DNA from: Verrucomicrobiota bacterium
GTDB taxonomy: Bacteria > Verrucomicrobiota > Verrucomicrobiia > Limisphaerales > PALSA-1396
Direction of reading: 5' to 3'
Length of the DNA stretch: 64,000 nucleotides
Assembly (NCBI GenBank): GCA_016200005.1
Contig: JACQFP010000061.1
Span: 1-64,000, forward strand
Each line of letters opens with the position of its first letter. Position 1 is the stretch's first letter. Positions 1-10,246 of the stretch are shown one piece after another. The notes below the pieces were generated by a model. It was not told the DNA's origin, made no database searches, and saw only the letters and a list, made by a program, of their open reading frames with translations. Both the position numbers and the translations under genes were made by a program.

Positions 1-2
1 AG

Positions 3-77
3 TTACTGGATCGCGTGATCGCGGGAGTGAAGTTCGTCGATGGTGTCGAACTCAACCCCAAGGCAATAGCAGCGTAA
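3..77 (+). CDS. 3' end of an unidentified gene (partial)
   Basis: An open frame enters from the window edge and ends at TAA (75-77). It encodes 24 residues, including LDRVIAGVKFVDGVELNP, which read like a normal soluble C-terminus. Too little is present to name a family. It is called coding only because the frame is open, the codons resemble neighbouring genes, and a 233-base gene-free stretch follows. Confidence 0.35.
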   Translation, partial: LLDRVIAGVKFVDGVELNPKAIAA

Positions 78-310
78 ACACATTTACCCTTGGGATGCCC
101 TCCACCCCCCGCCATCCACAACTTTTGGAAATTTCTCGTCATCGAAATGCAACGCCTTCAGTTAAAGTCCGCATAATCTGCTGGGTAGAATGGGGCATTG
201 TCAATCGCTGTTTCCGGCGGTGCGACTGCCTTGCCTTCAATTGCATTGACTAGCAAAACCATCTGTGATTAATGAACTAGTTAAGACTTAAAACAGCCAC
301 GAAGGACTAT
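78..310. other. Intergenic region upstream of the LamG gene
   Basis: No open frame of note. The last 70 bases are A/T-rich compared with the surroundings and probably hold the promoter of the downstream exported protein, but no clear -35/-10 pair could be assigned. A weak purine run (GAAGGA) lies just before the ATG at 311. Confidence 0.4.
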
Positions 311-3300
311 ATGTCTATCCGACCAAACACATCTTCATTGACCGAAATCAAACTTAGAATCGCTCGTTGTTTTCTTGTGTGCTTTTTGTTTTTGCCGTTT
401 TGCGCCCAAGGCCAACTGTGCAATCCCGCGCCATCGGGCCTGGTCGGTTGGTGGCGGGCAGAAAGTAATGCGAATGACAGTGCGGATGGCAATCAAGGAA
501 CGCTGCAGGGTGGAGTGAACTTTGTGTTAGGTGAGGTGGGCCAGGCCTTCAACTTCAATGGAACCAATGCGTATGTTGAAATTCCCAGCAGTGCCAGCCT
601 CAAGATGACCGGCCCGTTTAGCGTGGAGGCGTGGGTGAACTACGAGAAGGTGACTGCACCGTACGGCGACATGATTGTCACCAAAGGTCAAGACGTCGAG
701 GCGCCGGTCGATTGGGCCCTCAGTGTCAGCGACCTGCAGAAGCTCAGACCGCACGTGAAAGTGGGGACGAGTTGGGTTGTCTTTGATTGTGCTACCACTC
801 TGAGCACCGGCGTTTGGTATCACGTGGCGATGGTGTATGACGGCTCGACCTTACGGGGCTTTGTGAATGGTGTCTCTGACGGGGCAGTGCCGGTTTCGGG
901 CCAGTTACAGGCGACGGACTTTCCTTTGAAGATTGGCGCCTACGCGCCCGTCAACGGAACAGCAAGCAAGAACTGGTTTGCAGGGCGCATCGATGAGGTT
1001 TCGATTTACAACCGCGCGCTTGCGACCAATGAAATTCAAGGCATCTACAACGCCGGCAGTGCAGGGAAGTGTCCGCCGCCAACCTGTGTTGCCCCTCCGT
1101 CGGGTTTGGTCAGTTGGTGGCAGGCGGAGAGCAACGCGTTGGACAATGCCGACGGTAATGACGGCATGCTGCAAAACGGGGCCACGTTTGCTGCCGGTAA
1201 AGTGGGCCAGGCGTTCAGTTTTGATGGAGTGGATGATGTAGTCATTGTGCCCGACGCGCCCAACTTGAGATTTGGTCCTACCTCCCCAATGACAGTGGAC
1301 ATGTGGGCTTTTCGCACTTCAACCAATGCGGCCCAGCACCTGATCGGCAAACGCTCGGGCTGCACGAGCAGTTCGACCGAAGGAACTTTCCAGTTGGTTT
1401 TTGACGGCGCGGGTGCAGGGCTGGCCTTCGGCCCGCCGGGCGGCTCGTGCGCCTGTTCGGGCCAGAGCTTGCCCCTCAACACTTGGACGCATCTGGCCGG
1501 CACGTTTGACGGCACCACCTTGCGCCTGTTTATCAACGGACAGTTGGCGGCGACGACTCCCGGCTCGCTGGGACCGGCGAACACGGCGCCTTTGAAGATC
1601 GCCGACTCGGGCACTTGTGGTGCGGACTACGGTGCGGCCTTTGGCGGGCTGATTGACGAGGTTTCTATTTACAACCGGGCACTTTCGACCAATGAGGTTC
1701 AAGCGATCTACAATGCCGGCGTGGCGGGCAAGTGCAGCGTCCCTCCTTCCATCAACTCGCAACCCGCAAGCCAAACGGCGCCCGTTGGTGCCAACGTTAC
1801 GTTTGCCGTTGTCGCGGCGGGCTCGAGTCCGTTGAGCTACGTATGGCGCTTTAACCAGACAAACATACTTGTTACTGCAACCAACAGTTCCTTCACACTG
1901 ACCAATGTACAGCTTGCTGATGCTGGCAATTACAGCGTCGTCGTCAGCAATGCGCTGGATACGGTGACCAGCAGCAATGCTATCCTGACCGTGATTCTGC
2001 CGATTTGTATTAACGCACAATCGAACTTGGTCAGTTGGTGGCAGGGTGATGGCAACGCGCTCGATTCAAGTAGTACTAATCACGGAACCTTGGTTGGAAA
2101 CGCAGGCTACGCGACGGGGAGAGTTGGGCAGGGATTTGTCTTTGACGGAAGTACAGACGGGGTGAATATCGGTAATCCCACCAACCTGAGGTTGCAGAAC
2201 TTCACCATTGAGGCTTGGATAAAGCGGGCAAATGCGAGCCGCGCAACGATAGATCCTGCCAATATCAATGGCTGCATCCTCTCTTACGGCCAGAATGGCT
2301 ACGGGTTTACCCTGCTTGATGATGGCAGATTGGACATCACGCAGGTCGGCGTGGGGGGAGTTTTCTCGTCGGCGCTCAGAATCACCGACACAAATTTTCA
2401 CCACGTGGCTTTGACCAAGTCGAACAGTGCAATCATGTTTTACGTTGACGGTGTAGGGGAGACAGCAAGTCCGTACAATCCTAACTTCACTTTCACTTCC
2501 TCGCTTGCGATTGGAGCGCGCGGGGATAATCTGACGGCTGGTTTCTTTGGCTTGATAGACGATTTGGCAATTTACAACCGCGCTCTTTCGACTAATGAAA
2601 TCCAGTCGATCTATTACGCGGGAAGTGCGGGCAAGTGCGGGTTGCCACCCACGATCCTGACCCCGCCGCAAAGCCGCACGGTTCGCGCTGGGACCAATGT
2701 TACTTTCAATGTTGTCGCGACTGGTACACCGCTCTTGAGTTATCAGTGGTGGTTTAACACGACGAATTCCATCAGCGGCGCCACCATCTCCTCGCTCGTG
2801 GTAAGCAATGTTCAGACGGCTCAAGCGGGAAACTACACCGTAGTTGTCAGCAACAACATCAACTCAGTGACGAGCGCTCCGGCCAATCTCAAGGTTCAAT
2901 ACATATTCGCGTTCGGCAACGGCCAAAGCCTGACCAACGCTCAATATAGCTTCGTTGGTTCCGTCACCATCCAGTTACAAACCATTTTCACCAACGGAGC
3001 GATTCTCTACACCCTGGATGGCTCGGCGCCGGACTTTGATTCGGCAGAATATTTTGGCACTTTCCTTGTTACGGATTCGTCTGTTCTTCGCGTCCTCACT
3101 TACAGCGCGGACTTTTCGCAGTCATCGGAGGCGGATCCGATCACCTTGACCATCATTCCTACCTATTCGCTGACGGCGACGACGGCGGGCGGAGGAACGG
3201 TTTCCGTAAATCCAACCAACGGCCCCTACGCGAGCAATTCGGTGGTCAATGTCACCGCCACGCCGACCAATGGCTGGACGTTCCTCGGTTGGACGGGGGA

Positions 3301-4048
3301 CGCGAGCGGCACCAACACGACGATTGGCGTGACGATGAATCGAAATAGATTTGTGCAGGCGCTTTTCGGCACGCGGCTGAGCACCACGGTGGCCGGTAAC
3401 GGCGCCATTACTTTCCTTGCCTCTGTATTTCCTCTTGGGGCGTTGTACCCCTTTGGCACCGTGGTACACCTTGACGCCGTGGCGCAATCAGGAAGCTATT
3501 TTGCCCTGTGGGGCAATGCTGCCAGTGGCAATACCAATCCTTTGAGCTTTGCCATGACCAAGGCCAACCCGACCATCTCTGCGCTGTTCACCACGTTAAA
3601 CGCCGGCGAATTCGCGCTGACGGTCATCCCTAATGGTTTTGGCCAGGTCACGGTCAACCCGCGGGCCAATCGATACACCAACGGACAGAACGTCACGTTG
3701 ACAGCCGTGCCGGATGCGGGACGACAGTTCATTGATTGGAGCGGTGATGCCACAGGCACGAACAATCCGTTGATCGTCGTGATGGACCAGAGCAAGACCA
3801 TCATGGCGGATTTCACCGGGCGGCCCGGCTTGATCATTGAGAACGGCCCCGACGCATTAAATGAAGAGGGCTTCCACCTGACGCTGACGGGAGATGTTGG
3901 CGGCCATTACCGGATCGACGTCTCCACGAACTTGCTGAACTGGTCCGCACTACTGACACTGACGAACAATACCGGCACCGTGCCCTTCATCGACCCCTCG
4001 GCCACGAATTCGTCTCTGCACCTCTACCGCGCGGTAACGGTCCCCTAG
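311..4048 (+). CDS. Exported multidomain LamG / Ig-like / InlB-repeat protein
   Basis: A 1245-residue protein probably delivered to the surface or secreted to bind carbohydrate or protein. A signal peptide covers about residues 12-34 (hydrophobic CFLVCFLFLPF, then CAQGQ). Three LamG-like jelly-roll domains lie near 37-253, 258-475 and 565-777, each opening with SGLV(G/S)WW or SNLVSWW and closing with IDEVSIYNRAL or a variant. Ig-like domains sit near 477-562 and 778-865 (AGNYSVVVSN). A chitobiase/hexosaminidase C-terminal-like segment (ILYTLDGSAPD) covers about 866-950, followed by three InlB B-repeat-like units (GWTFLGWTGDASG and similar) to about 1171. The tail (YRIDVSTNLLNW, then FIDPSATNSS) is a common ending of large verrucomicrobial exported proteins. 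No catalytic domain is visible, so an adhesin or binding role is inferred. Confidence 0.85.
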   Translation: MSIRPNTSSLTEIKLRIARCFLVCFLFLPFCAQGQLCNPAPSGLVGWWRAESNANDSADGNQGTLQGGVNFVLGEVGQAFNFNGTNAYVEIPSSASLKMTGPFSVEAWVNYEKVTAPYGDMIVTKGQDVEAPVDWALSVSDLQKLRPHVKVGTSWVVFDCATTLSTGVWYHVAMVYDGSTLRGFVNGVSDGAVPVSGQLQATDFPLKIGAYAPVNGTASKNWFAGRIDEVSIYNRALATNEIQGIYNAGSAGKCPPPTCVAPPSGLVSWWQAESNALDNADGNDGMLQNGATFAAGKVGQAFSFDGVDDVVIVPDAPNLRFGPTSPMTVDMWAFRTSTNAAQHLIGKRSGCTSSSTEGTFQLVFDGAGAGLAFGPPGGSCACSGQSLPLNTWTHLAGTFDGTTLRLFINGQLAATTPGSLGPANTAPLKIADSGTCGADYGAAFGGLIDEVSIYNRALSTNEVQAIYNAGVAGKCSVPPSINSQPASQTAPVGANVTFAVVAAGSSPLSYVWRFNQTNILVTATNSSFTLTNVQLADAGNYSVVVSNALDTVTSSNAILTVILPICINAQSNLVSWWQGDGNALDSSSTNHGTLVGNAGYATGRVGQGFVFDGSTDGVNIGNPTNLRLQNFTIEAWIKRANASRATIDPANINGCILSYGQNGYGFTLLDDGRLDITQVGVGGVFSSALRITDTNFHHVALTKSNSAIMFYVDGVGETASPYNPNFTFTSSLAIGARGDNLTAGFFGLIDDLAIYNRALSTNEIQSIYYAGSAGKCGLPPTILTPPQSRTVRAGTNVTFNVVATGTPLLSYQWWFNTTNSISGATISSLVVSNVQTAQAGNYTVVVSNNINSVTSAPANLKVQYIFAFGNGQSLTNAQYSFVGSVTIQLQTIFTNGAILYTLDGSAPDFDSAEYFGTFLVTDSSVLRVLTYSADFSQSSEADPITLTIIPTYSLTATTAGGGTVSVNPTNGPYASNSVVNVTATPTNGWTFLGWTGDASGTNTTIGVTMNRNRFVQALFGTRLSTTVAGNGAITFLASVFPLGALYPFGTVVHLDAVAQSGSYFALWGNAASGNTNPLSFAMTKANPTISALFTTLNAGEFALTVIPNGFGQVTVNPRANRYTNGQNVTLTAVPDAGRQFIDWSGDATGTNNPLIVVMDQSKTIMADFTGRPGLIIENGPDALNEEGFHLTLTGDVGGHYRIDVSTNLLNWSALLTLTNNTGTVPFIDPSATNSSLHLYRAVTVP

Positions 4049-4154
4049 CGCCTTGATTTGGGAGCTTGTCGATGGCTGTCTTCTGCGATTCAAGGCTGGC
4101 GGAAAAGCAGGATTTACTTTTCCTCCAATTGCCGGCTCAATCGACAACATCACT

Positions 4155-5360
4155 ATGAAAACGATGGCCGGCTTTCTTTTCGTCATTTCACTTTTGGGGA
4201 GCAAATTAGTTTTGTTGGGAGCAGACCCACCCGTCCCCACGTTTCGTGCGGTGGATGTCGATACAAAGATCGAAATTGGTTACGGGGTCGCGGTGGCCGA
4301 CGTGGATGGCGACGGCAAGCCGGACATTCTACTCGCGGACAAAAAGCAGTTCGTCTGGTACAAAAATCCAACATGGCAAAAGTTTGTGCTCGCCGAGAAT
4401 TTGACCAAGGAAGACAACGTGTGCATTGCGGCGGCGGACATTGACGGCGACGGCAAATGCGAAATCGCCGTTGGCGCGGGTTGGAATCCGGGCGACACAG
4501 TGAACAGTGGCGCGGTGTTCTATCTGGTTCCCCCGAAAGACCGGACGCAAAAATGGGAGCCGGTCGATTTGGCGCACGAGCCGACAGTGCATCGGATGAG
4601 GTGGGTGAAAAACTGGCAAGGAGAATATGAATTGGTGGTCGTACCGCTTCATGGTCGCGGCAACAAAAATGGCCAGGGCGAAGGAGTCAAAATCCTGGGC
4701 TACAAGAAATCAGTTGATCCAAAGGGCACGTGGACAACCCGGCTGATGAATGATGGGCTGCACATGACTCACAATTTCGAACCGATACAGTGGGATGACG
4801 ACGACGCGCAGGAGATGTTGCTCGCTTCGAAGGAGGGAGTCTTCGTGCTGAATTGGGACGCGGAAGCACGCGCCCTAAAACTCACGCAACTTTCCGGCAC
4901 TGAGAGTGCAGGCGCAGGGGAAGTTCGCTTGGGCAAGCTCACTGGGGACAGACGCTTCTTCGCCACGGTAGAACCGATGCACGGAACGAATCTGGTTGTC
5001 TATACTCCGCCGGCTGAGAACAGCGGAAAGAGTCTTTGGCAACGGAACGTTCTCGATTCCTCACTGGTTGACGGGCACGCGCTGGCTTGCGGTGATCTGT
5101 TGGGGATGAGTTCGGATCAAATCGTCGTTGGCTGGCGGGCGATGAACAAACCGGGCGTCAAGGTCGGCATCAAACTTTTTACGCCGCTCGATAACGAGGG
5201 CAAGAACTGGCGGCAAACGTTGATCGACGACAACACGATGGCGTGCGAAGATCTGACACTTGCCGATCTCAACGGCGACGGGAAACTGGATATCGTGGCC
5301 GCCGGTCGCGCCACGAAGAACGTGAAGGTTTATTTCAATGAAAGCGCGAAGGGTCAGTGA
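4155..5360 (+). CDS. Exported FG-GAP/VCBS repeat beta-propeller protein
   Basis: About 401 residues. The frame is open from 4053, but the ATG at 4155 is preferred because it gives a clean signal peptide ([22 protein letters not shown]). Calcium-loop motifs of FG-GAP/VCBS blades are visible: [14 protein letters not shown] and [15 protein letters not shown] near the N-terminus and [14 protein letters not shown] near the C-terminus. Such proteins fold as propellers and usually act in ligand binding at the surface; no enzymatic residues stand out. The stop codon overlaps a possible GTG start of the next gene, suggesting co-transcription with the beta-helix protein. Confidence 0.82.
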   Translation: MKTMAGFLFVISLLGSKLVLLGADPPVPTFRAVDVDTKIEIGYGVAVADVDGDGKPDILLADKKQFVWYKNPTWQKFVLAENLTKEDNVCIAAADIDGDGKCEIAVGAGWNPGDTVNSGAVFYLVPPKDRTQKWEPVDLAHEPTVHRMRWVKNWQGEYELVVVPLHGRGNKNGQGEGVKILGYKKSVDPKGTWTTRLMNDGLHMTHNFEPIQWDDDDAQEMLLASKEGVFVLNWDAEARALKLTQLSGTESAGAGEVRLGKLTGDRRFFATVEPMHGTNLVVYTPPAENSGKSLWQRNVLDSSLVDGHALACGDLLGMSSDQIVVGWRAMNKPGVKVGIKLFTPLDNEGKNWRQTLIDDNTMACEDLTLADLNGDGKLDIVAAGRATKNVKVYFNESAKGQ

Positions 5361-5389
5361 GAACGCTCCCGCTTATACGCGCTACAATC

Positions 5390-8158
5390 ATGAAACAATT
5401 TCTTAAGAAAAGCACCTTCATCGGACAATGTGGGCTGAGCCTTTCATTGGTCATTGCGGCAGGTTTGCTTTACCTGGCTCCGGCCGCATGGTCCGCGCAA
5501 GTCCGCGAGGAAATTACGTTGCACGTATCGCCCAACGGCAACGATGCCTGGTCGGGTCAGCCGAAAAATCCCGATCGCCCGCGCACCGACGGTCCGCTGG
5601 CAACATTGCGAGGAGCGCGCGATGCAGTACGCCGATTGAAGCAACACGCATCGTCGCCCACAACAATTCGCGTGTTGGTGGCGGGTGGAACTTATTCGAT
5701 GACCGAACCGGTGGTGTTCGCGCCGGGAGACAGCGGTCTGCCGGAGACGCCGGTAATTTACCAGGCCGCCCCGGGCGCCAAACCAGTCTTCAGCGGCGGA
5801 AGGAGAATTCTTGGTTGGAAAGCGGGCGCGAATGGAATCTGGTCCGCGCATCTGCCCGATGTGGCTGCGGGCAAATGGTACTTCGAACAGTTGTTCGTCA
5901 ATGGCCATCGCGCCGTACGCGCCCGAACACCCAATCAGTTTTATTTTTACATGCAGCACAAGGTGGAGGAGGGAATCGATCCATTAACCGGTCAAAAGGC
6001 GAATCTGGCCAGTCGCGCGTTTCGCGCGCGAGCGGAAGACATGGAACCGCTGTCCACGATTTCCACCAACCAACTCCGCGACGCAACGGTGGTAGTCTAT
6101 CATGCGTGGGAAATTTCCCGGCATCGCGTGGCAGCAGTTGATTCCGCGATGGCCACGATTGTAACCACAGGCGGCGCGCCGTGGGCGTTTATGCAGTGGG
6201 CACCAAACCAGCGGTATCATCTGGAAAATTTCAAGGCCGCCCTCGACGTGCCCGGCGAATGGTTTCTCGACCGCGACGGGACGCTTTACTACAAGCCACA
6301 ACCTGGCGAGAACCTGAACAAGGCTGAAGTGTTTGCGCCGGTCGCGGAACAGTTCGTCCGCTTCGAAGGCGAGCCGGAGAAGGGCCGGTTCGTGGAAAAC
6401 ATCACGCTCAAAGGGCTAGCGTTTCGTTACGGACAATACGTTCTGCCGCCGGAGGGTCACGCTGATGGACAGGCGGAGGCCAGCATTTCCGCTGTCATTA
6501 TGGCGGACGGCGCGAAGCACATTGCCATCGACGATTGCGAGATTGGCCACGTGGGGATTTACGGCGTTTGGTTTCGGCGCGGCTGTCAGGATTGCAGTCT
6601 GGTTCATTGCTGGTTGCACGATCTCGGTGCGGGCGGCGTGCGGATTGGCGAGGGTCGCATCGCGCCAAATCTGTCCGAGCGCACCGGCAACGTCACGGTG
6701 GACAACAACATCCTTCAATCCGGCGGGCGGATTCATCTCGGCGCGATTGGAGTATGGATCGGCCAAAGCGGCGACAATCGTGTGACGCATAATGACATTG
6801 GCGATTTTTATTATACGGGCGTCTCGGTCGGCTGGACGTGGGGCTACGGCGAAAGTCTGGCGCAGCGGAATCACATTGATTTCAATCACATTCACCATCT
6901 GGGCTGGGGCGTGTTAAGCGACATGGGCGGCGTTTACACCTTGGGCATTTCGGACGGGACAACCGTCAACCACAACGTCGTGCACGATGTTTATTCTTAC
7001 GATCTCTATGGTCGCGGCGGCTGGGGACTTTACAACGACGAAGGCAGCACGCACATCAACCTCGAAAGCAACTTGGTCTATAACGTCAAGACCGGTGGCT
7101 ATCATCAGCACTATGGAAAGGAAAACTTGATCCGCAACAACATCTTCGCTTTCAGCATGGACGGTCAACTGCAACGCTCACGCGTCGAGGACCACCTCTC
7201 CTTCACGTTTGAGTACAACATTGTCTATTGGAACGGTGGCAGGCTGTTCGGCGGTTCGTGGAAGGATGCCAACGTAAAGCTGGAAGACAATCTTTACTGG
7301 GACGCTTCCGGCAAACCGATTGATCTTCAGGGCATGAATTTTTCCCAGTGGCAGAAGGCGGGCAAGGATGCCGGCTCGATTGTGGCGAATCCGGAATTCA
7401 TCGGGCCGGAGCGGTTTGATTTCCATTTGAAGAAGAATTCGCCAGCATTGCGCCTTGGCTTCAAACCGTTTGATTTCTCACAGGCCGGCGTTTACGGCGA
7501 CGCTTCGTGGTTGAAACTCGCGCGGCGACTTCAGTATCCGCCCGTGACATTCGCACCCGAACCGCCGCCACTGAGTCTGCGCGAGGATTTTGAAACGACG
7601 CCCGTAGGCAAGCCGCCGAAGGAAGCGCAGATTTCGGTTGAAGGTAAAGGCGATTCGCTGTCGGTGACGGAAGAAGCCGCAGCTTCTGGAAAGCGCAGCT
7701 TGAAGGTTACCGATGCTCCGGGTCTGAAACACCGCTTCAATCCGCATTTTTATTACGTACCGCATCATCGTGAGGGAGTGACGCGTTGCGCATTCGACAT
7801 CCGCATTGAAGAAGCCACCGAGATGTTTTACGAATGGCGTGACGAGGCGAGCCCGTACCACGTCGGCCCGAGCTTCTCGATCAAGAACGGCAAATTGACC
7901 AGCGGCGGACAGGAGTGGATGACCATCCCCTTCAAAGAGTGGGTGCATGTGGAAGTCACCGCCGCTCTGGGGGCAAGTCGCCGCGGCAGTTGGAATCTCA
8001 GCGTGACCCTGCCGGGCCGTCCGGTGAAACAATTCACCGGCCTCAAAACGGGCAGTGCGGACTGGAAATCGCTCGACTGGCTGGGCTTCGTCAGCCAAGC
8101 CGACACCAAAACCATTTTTTACCTGGACAACCTGCAACTCGATAATGAAAAGCAGTGA
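5390..8158 (+). CDS. Secreted right-handed parallel beta-helix protein (probable polysaccharide-active enzyme)
   Basis: About 922 residues. The ATG at 5390 is chosen because it yields a short signal peptide ([20 protein letters not shown], ending near AAWSA); a GTG at 5357, overlapping the preceding stop as GTGA, is an alternative. The mature N-terminus has the [13 protein letters not shown] opening seen in pectate-lyase-like (DUF1565) proteins. The middle holds repeated Asn-rich turns ([31 protein letters not shown]) typical of beta-helix coils. The last 200 residues form a separate beta-sandwich-like domain beginning [12 protein letters not shown] lyase or glycosidase role is inferred; catalytic residues cannot be fixed by eye. 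Confidence 0.8.
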   Translation: MKQFLKKSTFIGQCGLSLSLVIAAGLLYLAPAAWSAQVREEITLHVSPNGNDAWSGQPKNPDRPRTDGPLATLRGARDAVRRLKQHASSPTTIRVLVAGGTYSMTEPVVFAPGDSGLPETPVIYQAAPGAKPVFSGGRRILGWKAGANGIWSAHLPDVAAGKWYFEQLFVNGHRAVRARTPNQFYFYMQHKVEEGIDPLTGQKANLASRAFRARAEDMEPLSTISTNQLRDATVVVYHAWEISRHRVAAVDSAMATIVTTGGAPWAFMQWAPNQRYHLENFKAALDVPGEWFLDRDGTLYYKPQPGENLNKAEVFAPVAEQFVRFEGEPEKGRFVENITLKGLAFRYGQYVLPPEGHADGQAEASISAVIMADGAKHIAIDDCEIGHVGIYGVWFRRGCQDCSLVHCWLHDLGAGGVRIGEGRIAPNLSERTGNVTVDNNILQSGGRIHLGAIGVWIGQSGDNRVTHNDIGDFYYTGVSVGWTWGYGESLAQRNHIDFNHIHHLGWGVLSDMGGVYTLGISDGTTVNHNVVHDVYSYDLYGRGGWGLYNDEGSTHINLESNLVYNVKTGGYHQHYGKENLIRNNIFAFSMDGQLQRSRVEDHLSFTFEYNIVYWNGGRLFGGSWKDANVKLEDNLYWDASGKPIDLQGMNFSQWQKAGKDAGSIVANPEFIGPERFDFHLKKNSPALRLGFKPFDFSQAGVYGDASWLKLARRLQYPPVTFAPEPPPLSLREDFETTPVGKPPKEAQISVEGKGDSLSVTEEAAASGKRSLKVTDAPGLKHRFNPHFYYVPHHREGVTRCAFDIRIEEATEMFYEWRDEASPYHVGPSFSIKNGKLTSGGQEWMTIPFKEWVHVEVTAALGASRRGSWNLSVTLPGRPVKQFTGLKTGSADWKSLDWLGFVSQADTKTIFYLDNLQLDNEKQ

Positions 8159-8268
8159 AGTTTGGTGGTATTGAAATTCTTCTCTCCTCTGTTCGCATTG
8201 CTTTAATCAATCCCCGACAAAGTTTTATCAATTAACGCCGGCAGCGTCGGAACGCTAGTTTCGAGCGC

Positions 8269-10107
8269 ATGAAAACCAATACGCTCGCTCCCTTCGAAAA
8301 ACGTCCACAAATGTTCCCGACTCCACCCCTTGACGGCATCGCAACCGAAGTTGGTTGCGGCGAAACTGTTTTCGCCTTCGAGAGAATAGCGACGCGCAAC
8401 GGCCTTGGAAGCACCGCGCGGTTGAAACTTGCACTGGCTACCGGGGAAGATCGCGAAACCATTTATCGTCTCCGGCACGACGTGTACGGAAAGGAACTAG
8501 TTCAGCATCCGACCAATGGCGACGGTCGGTTGCGGGATTCGCTCGACGAGGGAAACATTTACCTTGTTGCTTCCGTCGGCGAAGAACTGGTCGGCTTCAT
8601 CAGCGTGACGCCTCCAACTTCACAGACGTATTCCATCGACAAATATCTTTCGCGGGAAGAACCACCGTTTCCCTTCGACGACGGCCTTTATGAAGTCCGC
8701 TTGTTGACGGTCATCAAACCCAGTCGTGGTCGGCAAATTGCCGCGCTGCTCATGTATGCGGCGTTTCGTTGGGTGGAGGCACACGGGGGCGCGCGCATCA
8801 TGGCGATTGGCCGGGAGGAGATTCTCGACCTTTACCTTAAAGCAGGTTTGCAACCCATCGGCATCGCTGTTCGATCCGGCGCCGTCACTTACCAGGTTTT
8901 GCAGTCCCCCGTTGCCTCACTTCGACAACGAGCGGGATTGTTCGCGGGATTGTTCGACAGGATCGAGCGCGAAACGGATTGGCGACTCGCCATTCCGTTT
9001 CAAAAGCCGGCCTCCTGCTTTCACGGTGGAGCATTTTTCTCGGCGATTGGCGAGGAGTTTGAAACTCTGGAAAAGAGGCAAACCATCATCAACGCCGATG
9101 TGCTCGATGCCTGGTTTCCGCCGTCGCCCAAGGTAATCTCGGCGTTACAGGATAATCTTCCGTGGCTATTGCAGACATCGCCGCCGACCGGATGCGAGGG
9201 ATTGATAAAAACCATCGCGCGCGTCCGAGGCGTGAATGCCGACTGTGTTCTGGCCGGGGCCGGGTCTTCGGATCTGATCTTTCTAGCGTTTCGTCAGTGG
9301 CTCTCGCGGGATTCCCGCGTGCTGCTGCTCGATCCGACTTACGGCGAGTACGCGCATGTGTTGGGAAAAGTCGTTCGTTGTCAGGTTGACCGGCTGACGC
9401 TGTCGCGGCGCGACGGGTATCGTTTCGATCCAAGGCGGCTGGAGGAATATTTCGAGTATGACTACGACTTGATCGTGCTGGTCAATCCCAACAGCCCCAC
9501 GGGTCGCCATGTGGCGCGCGAGGAACTCGAAGGCGTTTTGCGGCGTGTGCCGGCCAACCTCCGCGTTTGGTTGGATGAAACCTACGTCGAATATGCCGGC
9601 GCGGATCAATCGCTGGAACGTTTCTCCGCCCAAAGCGAAAACGTCATCGTTTGCAAGTCGATGTCGAAGGTCTATGCCTTGAGCGGTGTCCGTGCGGCGT
9701 ATCTTTGTGCCGGACCCCAGCAACTTGAACAACTGCGCGCCATCACACCGCCGTGGGCGGTCAGTTTGCCCGCGCAATTGGCGGCAGTGCGGGCCTTGGA
9801 AGATTCGCCGTATTATAGCGGGCGATATGAGGAAACTCATCGTCTGCGGTCTCAGTTGGTTGAACAACTGTGCGGGCTGAATCTGGAAATCGTGCCGGGC
9901 GTCGCGAATTTCGTCCTCTGCCATCTTCCTGCCGACGGCCCGCACGCTTCAACGGTGGTGGCGCACTGTCGCGATCAGAATCTTTTTTTGCGGGACGCAT
10001 CGAACATGGGCTTGCAACTGGGCAAACACGCCCTCCGCCTCGCGGTCAAAGACGCTGAAAAAAACACGCAGATGGTCGAGATATTGAAACGAGTCTTGCG
10101 TGATTGA
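8269..10107 (+). CDS. GNAT-type acyltransferase fused to class I/II PLP aminotransferase
   Basis: A 612-residue two-domain protein. Residues about 45-210 resemble the GNAT/FeeM-like N-acyltransferase fold (TIYRLRHDVYGKEL, LVGFISVTPP, EVRLLTVIKPSRGRQIAALL). Residues about 275-610 form a fold-type I aminotransferase resembling histidinol-phosphate aminotransferase: AGAGSSDLIFLAF, LDPTYGEY, NPNSPTGR, LDETYVEYAG, and SMSKVYALSGVR with the PLP lysine at about 467. Both enzymes look complete, including the conserved Asn of NPNSPTG and the C-terminal Arg-containing ALRLAVKD. The fusion suggests transamination and acylation of one metabolite. No biosynthetic neighbour defines the substrate, and it is distinct from a plain hisC. 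Confidence 0.8.
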   Translation: MKTNTLAPFEKRPQMFPTPPLDGIATEVGCGETVFAFERIATRNGLGSTARLKLALATGEDRETIYRLRHDVYGKELVQHPTNGDGRLRDSLDEGNIYLVASVGEELVGFISVTPPTSQTYSIDKYLSREEPPFPFDDGLYEVRLLTVIKPSRGRQIAALLMYAAFRWVEAHGGARIMAIGREEILDLYLKAGLQPIGIAVRSGAVTYQVLQSPVASLRQRAGLFAGLFDRIERETDWRLAIPFQKPASCFHGGAFFSAIGEEFETLEKRQTIINADVLDAWFPPSPKVISALQDNLPWLLQTSPPTGCEGLIKTIARVRGVNADCVLAGAGSSDLIFLAFRQWLSRDSRVLLLDPTYGEYAHVLGKVVRCQVDRLTLSRRDGYRFDPRRLEEYFEYDYDLIVLVNPNSPTGRHVAREELEGVLRRVPANLRVWLDETYVEYAGADQSLERFSAQSENVIVCKSMSKVYALSGVRAAYLCAGPQQLEQLRAITPPWAVSLPAQLAAVRALEDSPYYSGRYEETHRLRSQLVEQLCGLNLEIVPGVANFVLCHLPADGPHASTVVAHCRDQNLFLRDASNMGLQLGKHALRLAVKDAEKNTQMVEILKRVLRD

Positions 10108-10166
10108 AATTTGTCTTTGAATTCTGCCGGATTCCCCGCCAACATCCGCGCTCGATTTTGAAGTAG

Positions 10167-10234
10167 TTGGAGTTCAAGCTTCAGCTTGTTCGGTAGCTTG
10201 AACACAACCCGACAAGCTAAAGCTTGAACTCCAG
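10167..10234. repeat. Palindromic intergenic repeat, AAGCTTGAACTCCA family, copy 1
   Basis: Left arm TTGGAGTTCAAGCTTCAGCT and right arm AGCTAAAGCTTGAACTCCAG are near-perfect inverse complements around a 20-base spacer. Closely related copies lie at 24647-24719 and 29534-29597. It ends just before the aspS start, so it could form a hairpin in the leader of that mRNA. Confidence 0.85.
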
Positions 10235-10246
10235 CAGAATAATTTC

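Noticed and set aside
3-77. Naming the 5' edge fragment as a transposase end
   Set aside because: Twenty-four residues are too few; no diagnostic motif is present.
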